A DNA stretch of 64,000 bases from Paractinoplanes tereljensis (GTDB taxonomy: Bacteria; Actinomycetota; Actinomycetes; Mycobacteriales; Micromonosporaceae), in the NCBI RefSeq assembly GCF_016862435.1, contig NZ_BOMY01000035.1, positions 1-64,000 of the forward strand, in the 5' to 3' direction. The number at the start of each line of letters is the position of its first letter. The first letter of the stretch is position 1. A program made the position numbers and the translations under genes. This document shows, in pieces, positions 34,593 to 42,822 of this stretch. The notes beneath the pieces are model-generated. The model made no database searches. It saw nothing but the letters and a program-made list of their open reading frames with translations, and had not been told where the DNA came from.

Positions 34593-36386
34593 GTGGTGTG
34601 CCAGGGTTGGATCGTGGCCACTCGTAGCTGGGACTCGCGAGAAGCGCTGGACCAGGAGTCCGCGACAACCGCGGTGGCACCCTCGCGCGTACAGCTGATG
34701 TTGCAGTTCGGTGGAAACCAGGCCGTTGGGCGGCTGCTCAATGACGGCTATCCGCATGCGGGGGCGATCAACTCGGCATTCGGGCAGAGCGTTCCGCTGC
34801 GCAGCGTGGTCGACCCGCAGGGCTGTGCCGAGGCCGGCGTGCCGGCGTTCACCGAGGCCGGGGTCACGCACTTCGCCGAGCCCAAGCCCGATCTGCACGT
34901 CGCCGCGCACGAGGCCGCGCACGTCATGCAGCACTCCGGACGGACGTCCGACGCCGGGCTCGGCGCCGAGGGGCATGCGGGGGCGGTGGCCGACGCGGTG
35001 GCCGCGGGCCGGTCGGCCGGGGAACTGCTCGGCGCGGGCGGCGAGCGGGTGCCGGCCGAGCGGCACAACTACACGCTCACCAACGGGGACGCCAAATACC
35101 AGGGCGTCAACCCGGGTGGCCTGTTCGCCAAGCTTGCCGACACCGGTGAGGCCTGGTCCTACCGTCCGCATCAGCTCTACGCGACGCCGCAGCTGATCAA
35201 CGAGGCGGCCGCCAAGCTCAGCGGGCAGAAGTCGGGCGTCAAGCTCAGCCCGGACGGCTCCGATCAGCGCACCGTCGACGCGCCCGACAAGACCGGCCGC
35301 AAGTCGCTGTCGCTGATGAAGGTGGAGATCGCCAACGGCGGCGGGGGCGAGAAGCAGACGTTGCCGTCCGACTGCCGCCGGGCCGCCCTCGAGGTGATGG
35401 GCCTCGCCCAGAACCCGGCCGCGAGCGTCCAGTTCGACGGGCCGAAATCCCTGGTCAAGCCGACCGATCCGCGTAACACGATCGCCGAGACGATGTTCGT
35501 GCAGAAGCGGATCAACGAGACCCCGGACTATGCCACCCTGACCGCGGCCGACCAGCGGATCGTCATCGACAAGGCCAAGACCGACTTCGCCGAGCTGTCG
35601 GCCGAGGAGAAGGAGAAGCTCAAGCACTCGCCGCTGGCCAACGCGGCCGCGGCCAAGCTGGGCCTGGACGAGTCGGCGATGCCGGGGGTGGGCGAGGCCT
35701 ACAGCATCCACCGGGCCGGTGCCGCGCCGGCCAACGAGTTCGAGTACCACTACGCCGCCGTCATTCTCGCTCCCGGCCAGGACCGGGTGACCTTGGAGAA
35801 CTCCGGCGGCGACAAGGGCGACCGCAGCGCGCAGTGGAAGATGGAGATGTACGGCCCGGCCAGCAAGCAGCAGTCGTTCCACGAGGAGTGGGCGCGCGTC
35901 TTCGGCAAGGACGCGCACACCGTCGTCGACCGCGACGAGGCGCTCCGCGGGTCAGCCGTCGACTATCCGAAGATGGCGACCTCGGCGCTGCTCGCGCTCT
36001 ACCGGGACGCGAAGGACCCGGACGAAGTCGGCGCGATGGAAACTGAGCTGCGCAAACGCACCATCCAGATCAGTGTGACCGTCGACGCCCTCGAGGATTA
36101 CACCAACGACGAGGTGTTCGTCCGGCTGCGCAGCGGCGACAAGAAGCTGGACACCGACATCCTGCTGTTCTCCAAGGGCGACACCCGCGCGTTCCCGGCG
36201 CTCTCGTTCGACAAGTTGCTGCCGCTCGGCGACAAGGTGACCGTCGAGCTGTTCGAGTTCGACCTGATCGGCAACGACCTGATCGGCACGATCGCCTGGT
36301 CGCTGCCGCTGCTCGACCAGGTCGACGTGCCGAAGGCGGCCGGCGACGCTCGCTACCGGATCAGCCTGTCTACGCCACCCCGCTGA
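34593..36386 (+). CDS. DUF4157-like protein with putative Cys-His catalytic domain and C2-like C-terminus
   Basis: 597 residues by the longest frame; GTG 34614 (seven codons in) is an equally good start. VQLMLQFGGNQAVGRLL (33-49) is the short helix often found before DUF4157. DUF4157 follows (about 58-140) with INSAFGQSVPLRSVV and the HEAAH motif at 106-110 (LHVAAHEAAHVMQHSG). The central region (235-445) carries Cys261 (LPSDCRRAALEVMG), His386 (FEYHYAAVIL) and Glu402-Asn403 (VTLENSGG), a spacing that could form a papain/transglutaminase-like triad. Residues 490-597 are beta-rich (ISVTVDALEDYTNDEVFVRLRSG) and C2-like. DUF4157 is linked in the literature to effectors of extracellular contractile injection systems; no injection-system gene is present here. 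The 3' end overlaps manA by 17 bp. Confidence 0.7.
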   Translation: MVCQGWIVATRSWDSREALDQESATTAVAPSRVQLMLQFGGNQAVGRLLNDGYPHAGAINSAFGQSVPLRSVVDPQGCAEAGVPAFTEAGVTHFAEPKPDLHVAAHEAAHVMQHSGRTSDAGLGAEGHAGAVADAVAAGRSAGELLGAGGERVPAERHNYTLTNGDAKYQGVNPGGLFAKLADTGEAWSYRPHQLYATPQLINEAAAKLSGQKSGVKLSPDGSDQRTVDAPDKTGRKSLSLMKVEIANGGGGEKQTLPSDCRRAALEVMGLAQNPAASVQFDGPKSLVKPTDPRNTIAETMFVQKRINETPDYATLTAADQRIVIDKAKTDFAELSAEEKEKLKHSPLANAAAAKLGLDESAMPGVGEAYSIHRAGAAPANEFEYHYAAVILAPGQDRVTLENSGGDKGDRSAQWKMEMYGPASKQQSFHEEWARVFGKDAHTVVDRDEALRGSAVDYPKMATSALLALYRDAKDPDEVGAMETELRKRTIQISVTVDALEDYTNDEVFVRLRSGDKKLDTDILLFSKGDTRAFPALSFDKLLPLGDKVTVELFEFDLIGNDLIGTIAWSLPLLDQVDVPKAAGDARYRISLSTPPR

Positions 36387-37320
36387 GCCGGATCGCCTCG
36401 ACCGGACCGTCCAGACGCAGCGGCCCGGCCGCGTAGGGAACGAGCAGCGTGTCCCCCCGCCGTACCGCAAGATTGTCGTTCTCGCCGGTCAGCGTGCCCT
36501 CCCCGGCCACCGCAACCACGACGCTGAAGCCCTGCTCGATCCGGTCGCCGCCGCGCAGGCGGCGGGCGGCGAAGAACTCGTCCGCCGCGGCCGGCAGCAG
36601 CCCCGACGACGAGCCGCGAAGAGCGTCGAGGCGGGACGGCGACCAGCCGCCCCGATCCACGCACTGCAGGGCCAGGTCGTAGCCGAGGCCGAGGTGACCG
36701 TCGGTCAGCCCGAAACCCTCGTACTCCAGCAGCACCGAGAAATCGGTCGGCTCCTGGATCTCGACCAGCAGAATCCCGTCGCCGATCGCGTGCGGCACGC
36801 CGGCCGGGCAGAGGATCGCATCGCCGGCCGCGACCGGGATCCGGTTGGTGGCCGCGAGCATCTCGTCGTTCTTCTGCCCGTCGACCCAGCCGGCCAGCTC
36901 TTCAAGATCAACATCACGAGCAAAACCCAGATGGACGTACGCGTCGGAGCGCGCGGAAACGATCACCCAGGCTTCGGTCTTCCCGTACGGCGAGGCCAGG
37001 TGCGCGGTGGCGAAACTGCGGTCCGGGTGTACGTGCAACGGAAGGCGCTGACCGGCATCGAGCAACTTGACCAGCACCCCGGTGTCGGCCCGGTCCGGGC
37101 CCAGCCACCAGCGCGAGTCGGCCGCGATCGCCTCGGCCAGCACCCGCCCGTCGGCCAGCGTGGACAGTCCGGACGGCGCAAGGTCGAACCGGCTGGTCAC
37201 CGACCCGACCCAGTCCTCGGGCCGATCCGCCAGCGCGGGCACGTTGCGGAACTCGGCGATCCGCCCCTCGCCCCGGTAGAACGTCTCGGGCTGATTCGCT
37301 GACAAGACCTCGACAGTCAT
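36370..37320 (-). CDS. manA: Mannose-6-phosphate isomerase, class I
   Basis: 316 residues, somewhat shorter than E. coli ManA (391). Zinc-site features: RLPLHVHPDRSFA (Gln replaced, His-x-His kept), YGKTEAWVIVSA with the metal Glu, and CPAGVPHAIGDGILLVEIQEPTDFSVLLEYEGF. It interconverts mannose 6-phosphate and fructose 6-phosphate. ATG 37320 overlaps the stop of the upstream kinase (ATGA), so it is the last gene of the operon that starts at 42550. It is convergent with the DUF4157-like gene. Confidence 0.9.
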   Translation of the reverse strand: MTVEVLSANQPETFYRGEGRIAEFRNVPALADRPEDWVGSVTSRFDLAPSGLSTLADGRVLAEAIAADSRWWLGPDRADTGVLVKLLDAGQRLPLHVHPDRSFATAHLASPYGKTEAWVIVSARSDAYVHLGFARDVDLEELAGWVDGQKNDEMLAATNRIPVAAGDAILCPAGVPHAIGDGILLVEIQEPTDFSVLLEYEGFGLTDGHLGLGYDLALQCVDRGGWSPSRLDALRGSSSGLLPAAADEFFAARRLRGGDRIEQGFSVVVAVAGEGTLTGENDNLAVRRGDTLLVPYAAGPLRLDGPVEAIRLSGVA

Positions 37321-38495
37321 CCGCGTCCTTTCAAGGCCAGCTCGGCGAGAAATCCGCCGACGAACGTATCGCCGAGCCCGACGGTGGTGGGGTTCTCGAC
37401 ATCGAGCACAAAGCCAGGCACGACCGTCGCGTTCATCCGAGAGGCGAACGCGACGGACTCAGGACGCCGCGGCTGCCGGCGCAGGCGCTCGACGTCCGCG
37501 TCGGTGAAGTCGTCGCCGTGGCTGTAGCGGGTGGCGGCCATGACCGTCCCGGTGTCGAGGGCGTCGGCGTAATCCCCCGAACCGGAGGCCAGGGCCCAGT
37601 ATTTGGTGTGCAGTACCAGTGTCGGCACCGGAATCAGTTTGTGCACCTCGGCGAGCGCGGTCGTGACGTCCTCGGGGTCGAGCAGGTCCACCGTCCGCTT
37701 CAAGTAGGACTGCAGCTCGTCCTCGTTCAGCCCGTACACGTCGATGTTGTTGATCAATGCTTCTCGGACCCGGCGGCTGAAGGCCGGCTCGTGATAGGCC
37801 GCATCCTCGAAGTAGGTAACCGCGTTCGGCGGGAGCTGCCGCATGTGATCTTTCAACACGGCGAGCCGATCATCGAGCTCGCCGACATCCCGCATCGCGT
37901 TAAATCCGGATATAAGGAATACATCAGCAACGCCTAGCCGGTCGCCAAGATTCTCAGTGAGGAACATATCGGCATTTGCCGGGTCGTTCACATAGATCAG
38001 GCGGTTCGGGAACGGCGCATTGATGTCGATGTCGTTCGCCCGAATCCACAGACCAGCGTCGTACTGAACGATCAGGTGCGGATAGAAGGTGTCCGCCGTA
38101 CCGCTGTTGATGTATTCGCTGTCGAATGGCAGCAACCGGCGGAACGTGTCGTTCACGCTGACCAGGTGCAGCGTCGACGGCACCCCGAGCCGGCTCATCA
38201 GGATCCCGGCCCGCACCGACGTGCCACCGAGGGTCTGCCGATGCGGGAAGCGATCCGCGAAAGTGGAAAGCGCCGGGGCGGAGGCGACGAAGTGCTCGCC
38301 ACCCCCACCCCGGGCCACATATCCCAGGATCGACACGACCAGGTCCCGCTCGCCGGCCACGTCGGCCGGCGACGTCAGTTCCGCGGCGACGATGCCGTAC
38401 TCGACGATCAGCTGCTGCAAGACACCAGCGGTCAGCTTCAGTTCGTAGTCGACACAGCCGCCAAGGCCCAGGACTACACGGGACGCGTCAGTCAT
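37317..38495 (-). CDS. ADP-dependent phosphofructokinase/glucokinase family sugar kinase
   Basis: 392 residues. The pattern SRVVLGLGGCVDYELKL at the start, GGTSVRAGILMSRLGV, DVYGLNEDELQSYL (the N-x-x-D/E metal motif) and TVGLGDTFVGGFLAEL with catalytic Asp376 place it in the ribokinase-like ADP-dependent PFK/GK family (PF04587 type). Such enzymes phosphorylate glucose or fructose 6-phosphate using ADP in archaea; actinobacterial members are less studied. The operon order aldolase-kinase-ManA fits phosphorylation of a ketohexose phosphate. Donor and substrate specificity cannot be read from the sequence. Confidence 0.82.
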   Translation of the reverse strand: MTDASRVVLGLGGCVDYELKLTAGVLQQLIVEYGIVAAELTSPADVAGERDLVVSILGYVARGGGGEHFVASAPALSTFADRFPHRQTLGGTSVRAGILMSRLGVPSTLHLVSVNDTFRRLLPFDSEYINSGTADTFYPHLIVQYDAGLWIRANDIDINAPFPNRLIYVNDPANADMFLTENLGDRLGVADVFLISGFNAMRDVGELDDRLAVLKDHMRQLPPNAVTYFEDAAYHEPAFSRRVREALINNIDVYGLNEDELQSYLKRTVDLLDPEDVTTALAEVHKLIPVPTLVLHTKYWALASGSGDYADALDTGTVMAATRYSHGDDFTDADVERLRRQPRRPESVAFASRMNATVVPGFVLDVENPTTVGLGDTFVGGFLAELALKGRG

Positions 38496-38496
38496 C

Positions 38497-39360
38497 TCAG
38501 AACAGGGAACCCTTGCCCTCGGCGCCGAACAGCTCGATCTTCTGCGCCGCGACGACCTTCAGAGCGTCGATGCAGGCCGGCTGGATGGCGTTGGGCTCGC
38601 GCAGCTTCGAGTCGACGCCGAGCACCTCGCGCATCTTGTCGTGGTAGGCGACCTTGATGTCCGTCGAGATGTTGATCTTGTTGATGCCGGTCCGCGCGGC
38701 CTCCCGGATCTCGTCGTCCGGGTTGCCGGAGCCGCCGTGCAGCACCAGCGGGATACCCACCCGGCTCTTGATCTCCTTGAGCAGGTCCAGCTTCAGCTCC
38801 GGCTTGAGGTGCGACGGGTAGAAGCCGTGGAACGTGCCGATCGCGATGGCGAGCGAGTCCACGCCGGTCTGCTCGACGAAGGTGACCGCGTCGTCCGGGT
38901 CGGTGTAGATGATCTCGGCCGCGCCGGCCTCGGCGTAGCTGTCGTTGCCGCCGATGGTGCCGAGCTCGCCCTCCACCGACACGCCGAGCACGTGCGCGGA
39001 GTCGGTGACCTTCTTGGTGATCGCGAGGTTCTCCTCGAACGGCTTGAGCGAACCGTCGATCATCACCGAGGTGAAGCCGAACTGGAACGCCTCGAGCATC
39101 TGCTCGTAGGTGGCGCCGTGGTCCCAGTGGATCGCGATCGGGATGCTGGCACTGTGCGCCCGCGCGATGATCCCCTGGACCATGGCGGCGCCGATGTGCC
39201 CGACCTCGTCCGGGTGGATCGCGACGATCAGCGGTGCGTTCATCTGTTCACTGATCTCCACAACTCCCTTGAACATCGCCCAGTCGCTGATGTTGAAGGC
39301 GGGCACGGCGAAGCTGTGCTCATTGGCGACATCCAGGATCGCCTTGCCGGTCGTCAGCAT
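38497..39360 (-). CDS. Class II fructose/tagatose-bisphosphate aldolase (GatY/KbaY/Fba type)
   Basis: 287 residues. VPAFNISDWAMFKGVVEISEQMNAPLIV, IPIAIHWDHGATYEQM (Zn-ligand His and catalytic Asp), SVEGELGTIGGND, IGTFHGFYP and LVLHGGSGNPDDEI are the class II aldolase zinc and phosphate sites. It would split the bisphosphate made by the neighbouring kinase into dihydroxyacetone phosphate and an aldehyde. Only one base separates it from the kinase start, so the two are tightly coupled. Confidence 0.93.
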   Translation of the reverse strand: MLTTGKAILDVANEHSFAVPAFNISDWAMFKGVVEISEQMNAPLIVAIHPDEVGHIGAAMVQGIIARAHSASIPIAIHWDHGATYEQMLEAFQFGFTSVMIDGSLKPFEENLAITKKVTDSAHVLGVSVEGELGTIGGNDSYAEAGAAEIIYTDPDDAVTFVEQTGVDSLAIAIGTFHGFYPSHLKPELKLDLLKEIKSRVGIPLVLHGGSGNPDDEIREAARTGINKINISTDIKVAYHDKMREVLGVDSKLREPNAIQPACIDALKVVAAQKIELFGAEGKGSLF

Positions 39361-39393
39361 TTCGGTGTTTCTCCTTCGCGAGGGGGTTGGCCG

Positions 39394-40248
39394 TCAGGCC
39401 TTCACGGCACCGGCGGTGAGCCCGCCGATGAACCGCTTCTGGAACAAAAGGAAGAGGACGAGTACGGGAATGGAGCCGAGGATGCTCATCGCCATCATTT
39501 GGTTCCACTCGTACGAGTGCTGACCCATCAGCATCTGAATGCCGATCGGCACCGTGCGCATGTCGTCGGTGCGGGTCAGGGTGAGAGCGAACAGGTATTC
39601 GTTCCACGAGATCATGAACGTGTAGACCCCGACCGCGATCAGGCCCGGTACGGAGATCGGCACGAGGATCCGCCACAGTGCGGTCCAGCCGGTGCCGCCG
39701 TCCACCTTGACGGACTCGTCCAGCTCTTTAGGAAGGGTGTTCAGGTACGCGGTGATCATGATGATCGCGTACGGGAGCGTGAACACCATGTGCGTGAGAA
39801 TCAGACCGGGATAGGTGTTGTACAGACCGAGCGCGACGACGAGCCCGAAGTACGGAATGACCAGGGTGATCGGCGGCACGGCCTGCACACTGACGATCAC
39901 CGCGTTGATGGTCTTCTGGAACGGGAAGTTGAAGCGGCTGAACGCATAACCGGCCAGCAGCGCCACCAGCAGCGTCAGCAGCGTGACCGCGATCGCGACG
40001 ATGTAACTGTTCAGGAAGTACCGCAGCTGGGTCCCGTTGCCGAGGATCTCGGTGTACGCGTCCAGCGAGAACGTCTGGGTGATCAGCTTCGGCGGGTTCT
40101 GGAAGACTTCGCCGTTGCTCTTGAACGAGGTGGACAGCATCCACAGCACCGGCAGGCCGGCGAACAGCCCGCCGATGATCAGCCCGGTGATGACCCCGGC
40201 CTTCGCGAAGGTGCGCTTGGTCTTGATGGCGATGGCCACGGCGATCAC
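39394..40248 (-). CDS. Sugar ABC transporter permease, MalG type
   Basis: 284 residues with six hydrophobic segments and the EAA loop LPKELDESVKVDGGTGWTALWRILVPISVPG (about 185-215). Ends in KRFIGGLTAGAVKA, the usual CUT1 C-terminus. Overlaps the upstream permease by four bases (ATGA). Partner of the next permease and the binding protein; the ATPase is encoded elsewhere. Confidence 0.95.
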   Translation of the reverse strand: MIAVAIAIKTKRTFAKAGVITGLIIGGLFAGLPVLWMLSTSFKSNGEVFQNPPKLITQTFSLDAYTEILGNGTQLRYFLNSYIVAIAVTLLTLLVALLAGYAFSRFNFPFQKTINAVIVSVQAVPPITLVIPYFGLVVALGLYNTYPGLILTHMVFTLPYAIIMITAYLNTLPKELDESVKVDGGTGWTALWRILVPISVPGLIAVGVYTFMISWNEYLFALTLTRTDDMRTVPIGIQMLMGQHSYEWNQMMAMSILGSIPVLVLFLLFQKRFIGGLTAGAVKA

Positions 40249-41177
40249 CGCTCCCTTTGCTGACGGACGTAGAAGAAGGCCAGGACCATCGTCAGCAGCA
40301 GCACGATCACGGCCGCGGCGGACGCGGTGGAGAACTCGTACTCGCTGAAGGCCTGTTTGTAGGTATAGGTGCTGAGCATCTCGGTGGTGTTCAGCGGGCC
40401 ACCGCCGGTCGTCATCCAGATCAGCGCGAACTGCTGGGACGTCCAGATCAGGTCGAGCACCGCCATGCTGATGATCACCGGGCGCAGCTGCGGCAGCGTC
40501 ACGTGCACGAACCGCTGGAACCAGTTGGTCCCGTCCACGGCGGCCGCTTCGTACAGGTCGTTGGGGATGCCCTGCAGGCCGGCCAGCAGGCTGATCATGA
40601 AGAACGGGTAACCCGACCAGATGTTGATGAAGGTGACCGCCCAGAGCGCCATCCCCGGGTCACCGAGCCAGTTCACGCTCTGGTTGATCAGGCCCAGCGA
40701 GTGCAGCACGTAGTTGATGACGCCGGAGGGGTCGAGCAGCAGCCGCCAGATGACCGCGATGACCGCGATCGTGAACAGCCACGGGAGGATGTAGACGATC
40801 CGGAAGATGGCCTTGGTGACCCCGCTCAGCAGCTGGGTGTTCAGCATCATCGCGAACGCCAGGCCGAGAACCAGGTGGGCCACCATGCTGACGGTGATGA
40901 AGATGGCCGTGTTCTTCATCGCGACCAGGAAGTCCGGGTCGGTGAGCACCTTGGTGTAATTGGCGAACCCGGCGAACACCGAGTTCTCCTGGACGATCAC
41001 GTTGTCCCGGAACGAGTAGCTGATCACCATGACGATGGGGACCACCATCAGGACCACGATCAGCACGATCGTCGGGGACAGATAGCCGTACGGGACCAGG
41101 CGCCGGGCCAGCGTCTTCCGCGCCGGCGCCGCCTGCTCGACCGGCGGGGCGGCCTTCGAGGCGAGCAAAGTCATCAC
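40245..41177 (-). CDS. Sugar ABC transporter permease, MalF type
   Basis: 310 residues. An N-terminal cytoplasmic tail precedes six membrane segments; the EAA loop is IPNDLYEAAAVDGTNWFQRFVHVTLPQLRPV (about 218-248). Typical CUT1 family. It follows the binding-protein gene after 83 bp and overlaps the next permease by four bases. Confidence 0.95.
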   Translation of the reverse strand: MMTLLASKAAPPVEQAAPARKTLARRLVPYGYLSPTIVLIVVLMVVPIVMVISYSFRDNVIVQENSVFAGFANYTKVLTDPDFLVAMKNTAIFITVSMVAHLVLGLAFAMMLNTQLLSGVTKAIFRIVYILPWLFTIAVIAVIWRLLLDPSGVINYVLHSLGLINQSVNWLGDPGMALWAVTFINIWSGYPFFMISLLAGLQGIPNDLYEAAAVDGTNWFQRFVHVTLPQLRPVIISMAVLDLIWTSQQFALIWMTTGGGPLNTTEMLSTYTYKQAFSEYEFSTASAAAVIVLLLTMVLAFFYVRQQRER

Positions 41178-41260
41178 TGTCTCCTAGGTCGGGCGCCGCA
41201 CCGGCCCCTTGTCAAAACCAGAACTGCGGCAAGAGGGGGACCAGCGCGGCACCCGGGCTG

Positions 41261-42550
41261 CTAACCGATCACTGACGCCCAGGACTCCTGCGACTTGGCG
41301 AGGGCGTCGTCGACGCTCGTCTTGCCGGTCAGCACGAGTTGCAGCTGCTCGTCGAAGCTGCGCATCAGGTCCTCGGACTTGGGCAGGCCGACGAACTCGT
41401 TGGCCGGCGTGCTCTGCTTGTAGATCTCGAACGCCTCCTTGAACAGCGGGTCGCTGTTGCTGAAGTCGGGCTCGGCGTTCTTGTTACCGGTGAAGCCGTT
41501 GGCCAGGGTGGCGAGCTTCGCGTTGGTCTCCTGGCTCATCAGGTAGGAGACGAACTTGAACGCCTCGGCCTTGTGCTTGGTCGAGTTGGAGATGCCGACA
41601 CCCCAGGACGCGTACGGGATACCGCGCTTGCCGGTGTAGCTGTCCTCGGCCGGGATGGCCGCGATCTCGAACTTGAGGTCCGGCTTGTTCTTCTTGATCA
41701 GGGTGACGTGCGCCAGGGAGTCGATCATCATGCCGACCTGTCCCTGCGTGAACTTCTCGACCTTGTCCTGCTCCTTCATGGTGAGGGAGCCGGGGGCGAT
41801 GACGCCGGCGTCATTGAGGCTCTTGACGTACTCCACCGTGCTCTTGACCGCGGCGGTCTGCAGGGCCGGCTTGCCGTCGGCCAGCATGCTGCCGCCGGAG
41901 GCCCAGAGCCAGGACATGACGTCGTTCTGGATGCCGTTGGGGACGGCCGTGTCGAGCGGGAGCGCCCAGCCCTTCACGTCGCTGCCGGTCGCGGTGATCT
42001 TCTTGGCCGCGTCGAGGAACTCGGTGCGCGTGCTCGGCGTCTTGGCCACGCCGGCCTTGGTCAGCAGGTCCTTGTTGACGAACAGCGGGTAGACGAAGTT
42101 GACCACCGGGATCATGTACGTCTTGCCCTCGAGCTGGATCTGGCTGGCCAGCTGGCTGGAGTCATAATTCGCGTCGGTCATCAGCTTCGACATGTCCGCG
42201 ATCGCGCCCTGCTTGGCGAAGTCGTTGACCCAGGCGCCGTCGAGACCCACCACGTCGGGCAGGGTCTTCGAGGCGGCCCCGGTAACCAGTTGCTGCTTTG
42301 TCGAAGCGTACGGCGCGCTGATGAGCTTGATCTTGATGTTCGGGTTTTGCGTCGTGAAGTCGTTAACGATCTTGTCCAGCTCCCCGGCCGGAAGCTCGGC
42401 CCCCCACCACTGGGCGAACTCGAGCGTGACGTCGCCGCCGGCGCTGGAGTCGTCGGAGTCGCCCCCGCCGCACGCGGCCACGAACGCGACGAGCGTCGCC
42501 GCCGTCACCGCACCTATTACTCGCTTCAACCGGGTCGAACGAACCGCCAT
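41261..42550 (-). CDS. Extracellular sugar-binding lipoprotein of the DeoR-linked operon
   Basis: 429 residues. Lipoprotein leader with lipobox ending at Cys27 (TLVAFVAACGGG). CUT1 family 1 binding protein: LEFAQWWGAELPAGELDKIVNDFTTQNPNIKIKLI, MSWLWASGGSM and GKRGIPYASWGVGI. AAGGAG lies upstream of ATG 42550. First gene of an operon that continues through two permeases, aldolase, ADP-kinase and ManA, facing a DeoR-type regulator. Confidence 0.95.
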   Translation of the reverse strand: MAVRSTRLKRVIGAVTAATLVAFVAACGGGDSDDSSAGGDVTLEFAQWWGAELPAGELDKIVNDFTTQNPNIKIKLISAPYASTKQQLVTGAASKTLPDVVGLDGAWVNDFAKQGAIADMSKLMTDANYDSSQLASQIQLEGKTYMIPVVNFVYPLFVNKDLLTKAGVAKTPSTRTEFLDAAKKITATGSDVKGWALPLDTAVPNGIQNDVMSWLWASGGSMLADGKPALQTAAVKSTVEYVKSLNDAGVIAPGSLTMKEQDKVEKFTQGQVGMMIDSLAHVTLIKKNKPDLKFEIAAIPAEDSYTGKRGIPYASWGVGISNSTKHKAEAFKFVSYLMSQETNAKLATLANGFTGNKNAEPDFSNSDPLFKEAFEIYKQSTPANEFVGLPKSEDLMRSFDEQLQLVLTGKTSVDDALAKSQESWASVIG

Positions 42551-42660
42551 GGCGGGCTCCTTCTATATCGAAGTCTTTCTGTTCTCTGCCGTGTTGGCGC
42601 CACGTTAGCAGCGTGTTACAGATGAAGACAAGGGAAGAACAGCAAAAAACTGCGGAGTAC

Positions 42661-42804
42661 GGCATACTGTTGCGCCTGGGCATCCCATACTCTGCCTGGC
42701 AACAGCACAATTGGCTGTTCAGGTAGGCATGCACGCCCTTGCGGCTCTTCGCGGCTCTGCGCATCAGCGTGCAGAGTGGACACGCATTTGTGGCATACTG
42801 CCGC
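42661..42804. promoter_or_regulatory. Repeated operator-like sites between the sugar operon and deoR-type gene
   Basis: GGCATACTGTTGC (42661-42673) and GGCATACTGCCGC (42792-42804) are direct repeats matching at 11 of 13 bases. In addition CTGTTGC (42667-42673) and GCAACAG (42699-42705) form a 7-bp inverted repeat, and CCATACTCTGCC lies between. DeoR-family repressors commonly use repeated sites of this kind, and the pair would bracket both divergent promoters. Confidence 0.55.
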
Positions 42805-42822
42805 ACTGACAAGGGGGAATCA

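Noticed and set aside
34593-36386. Full extracellular contractile injection system
   Set aside because: No sheath, tube, baseplate, spike or AAA+ gene is within the window; only the DUF4157-like candidate cargo is present.
38641-40263. 540-codon plus-strand frame
   Set aside because: Antisense shadow of the aldolase and permease genes, with His/Asp/Arg/Gly-rich composition and no family features.
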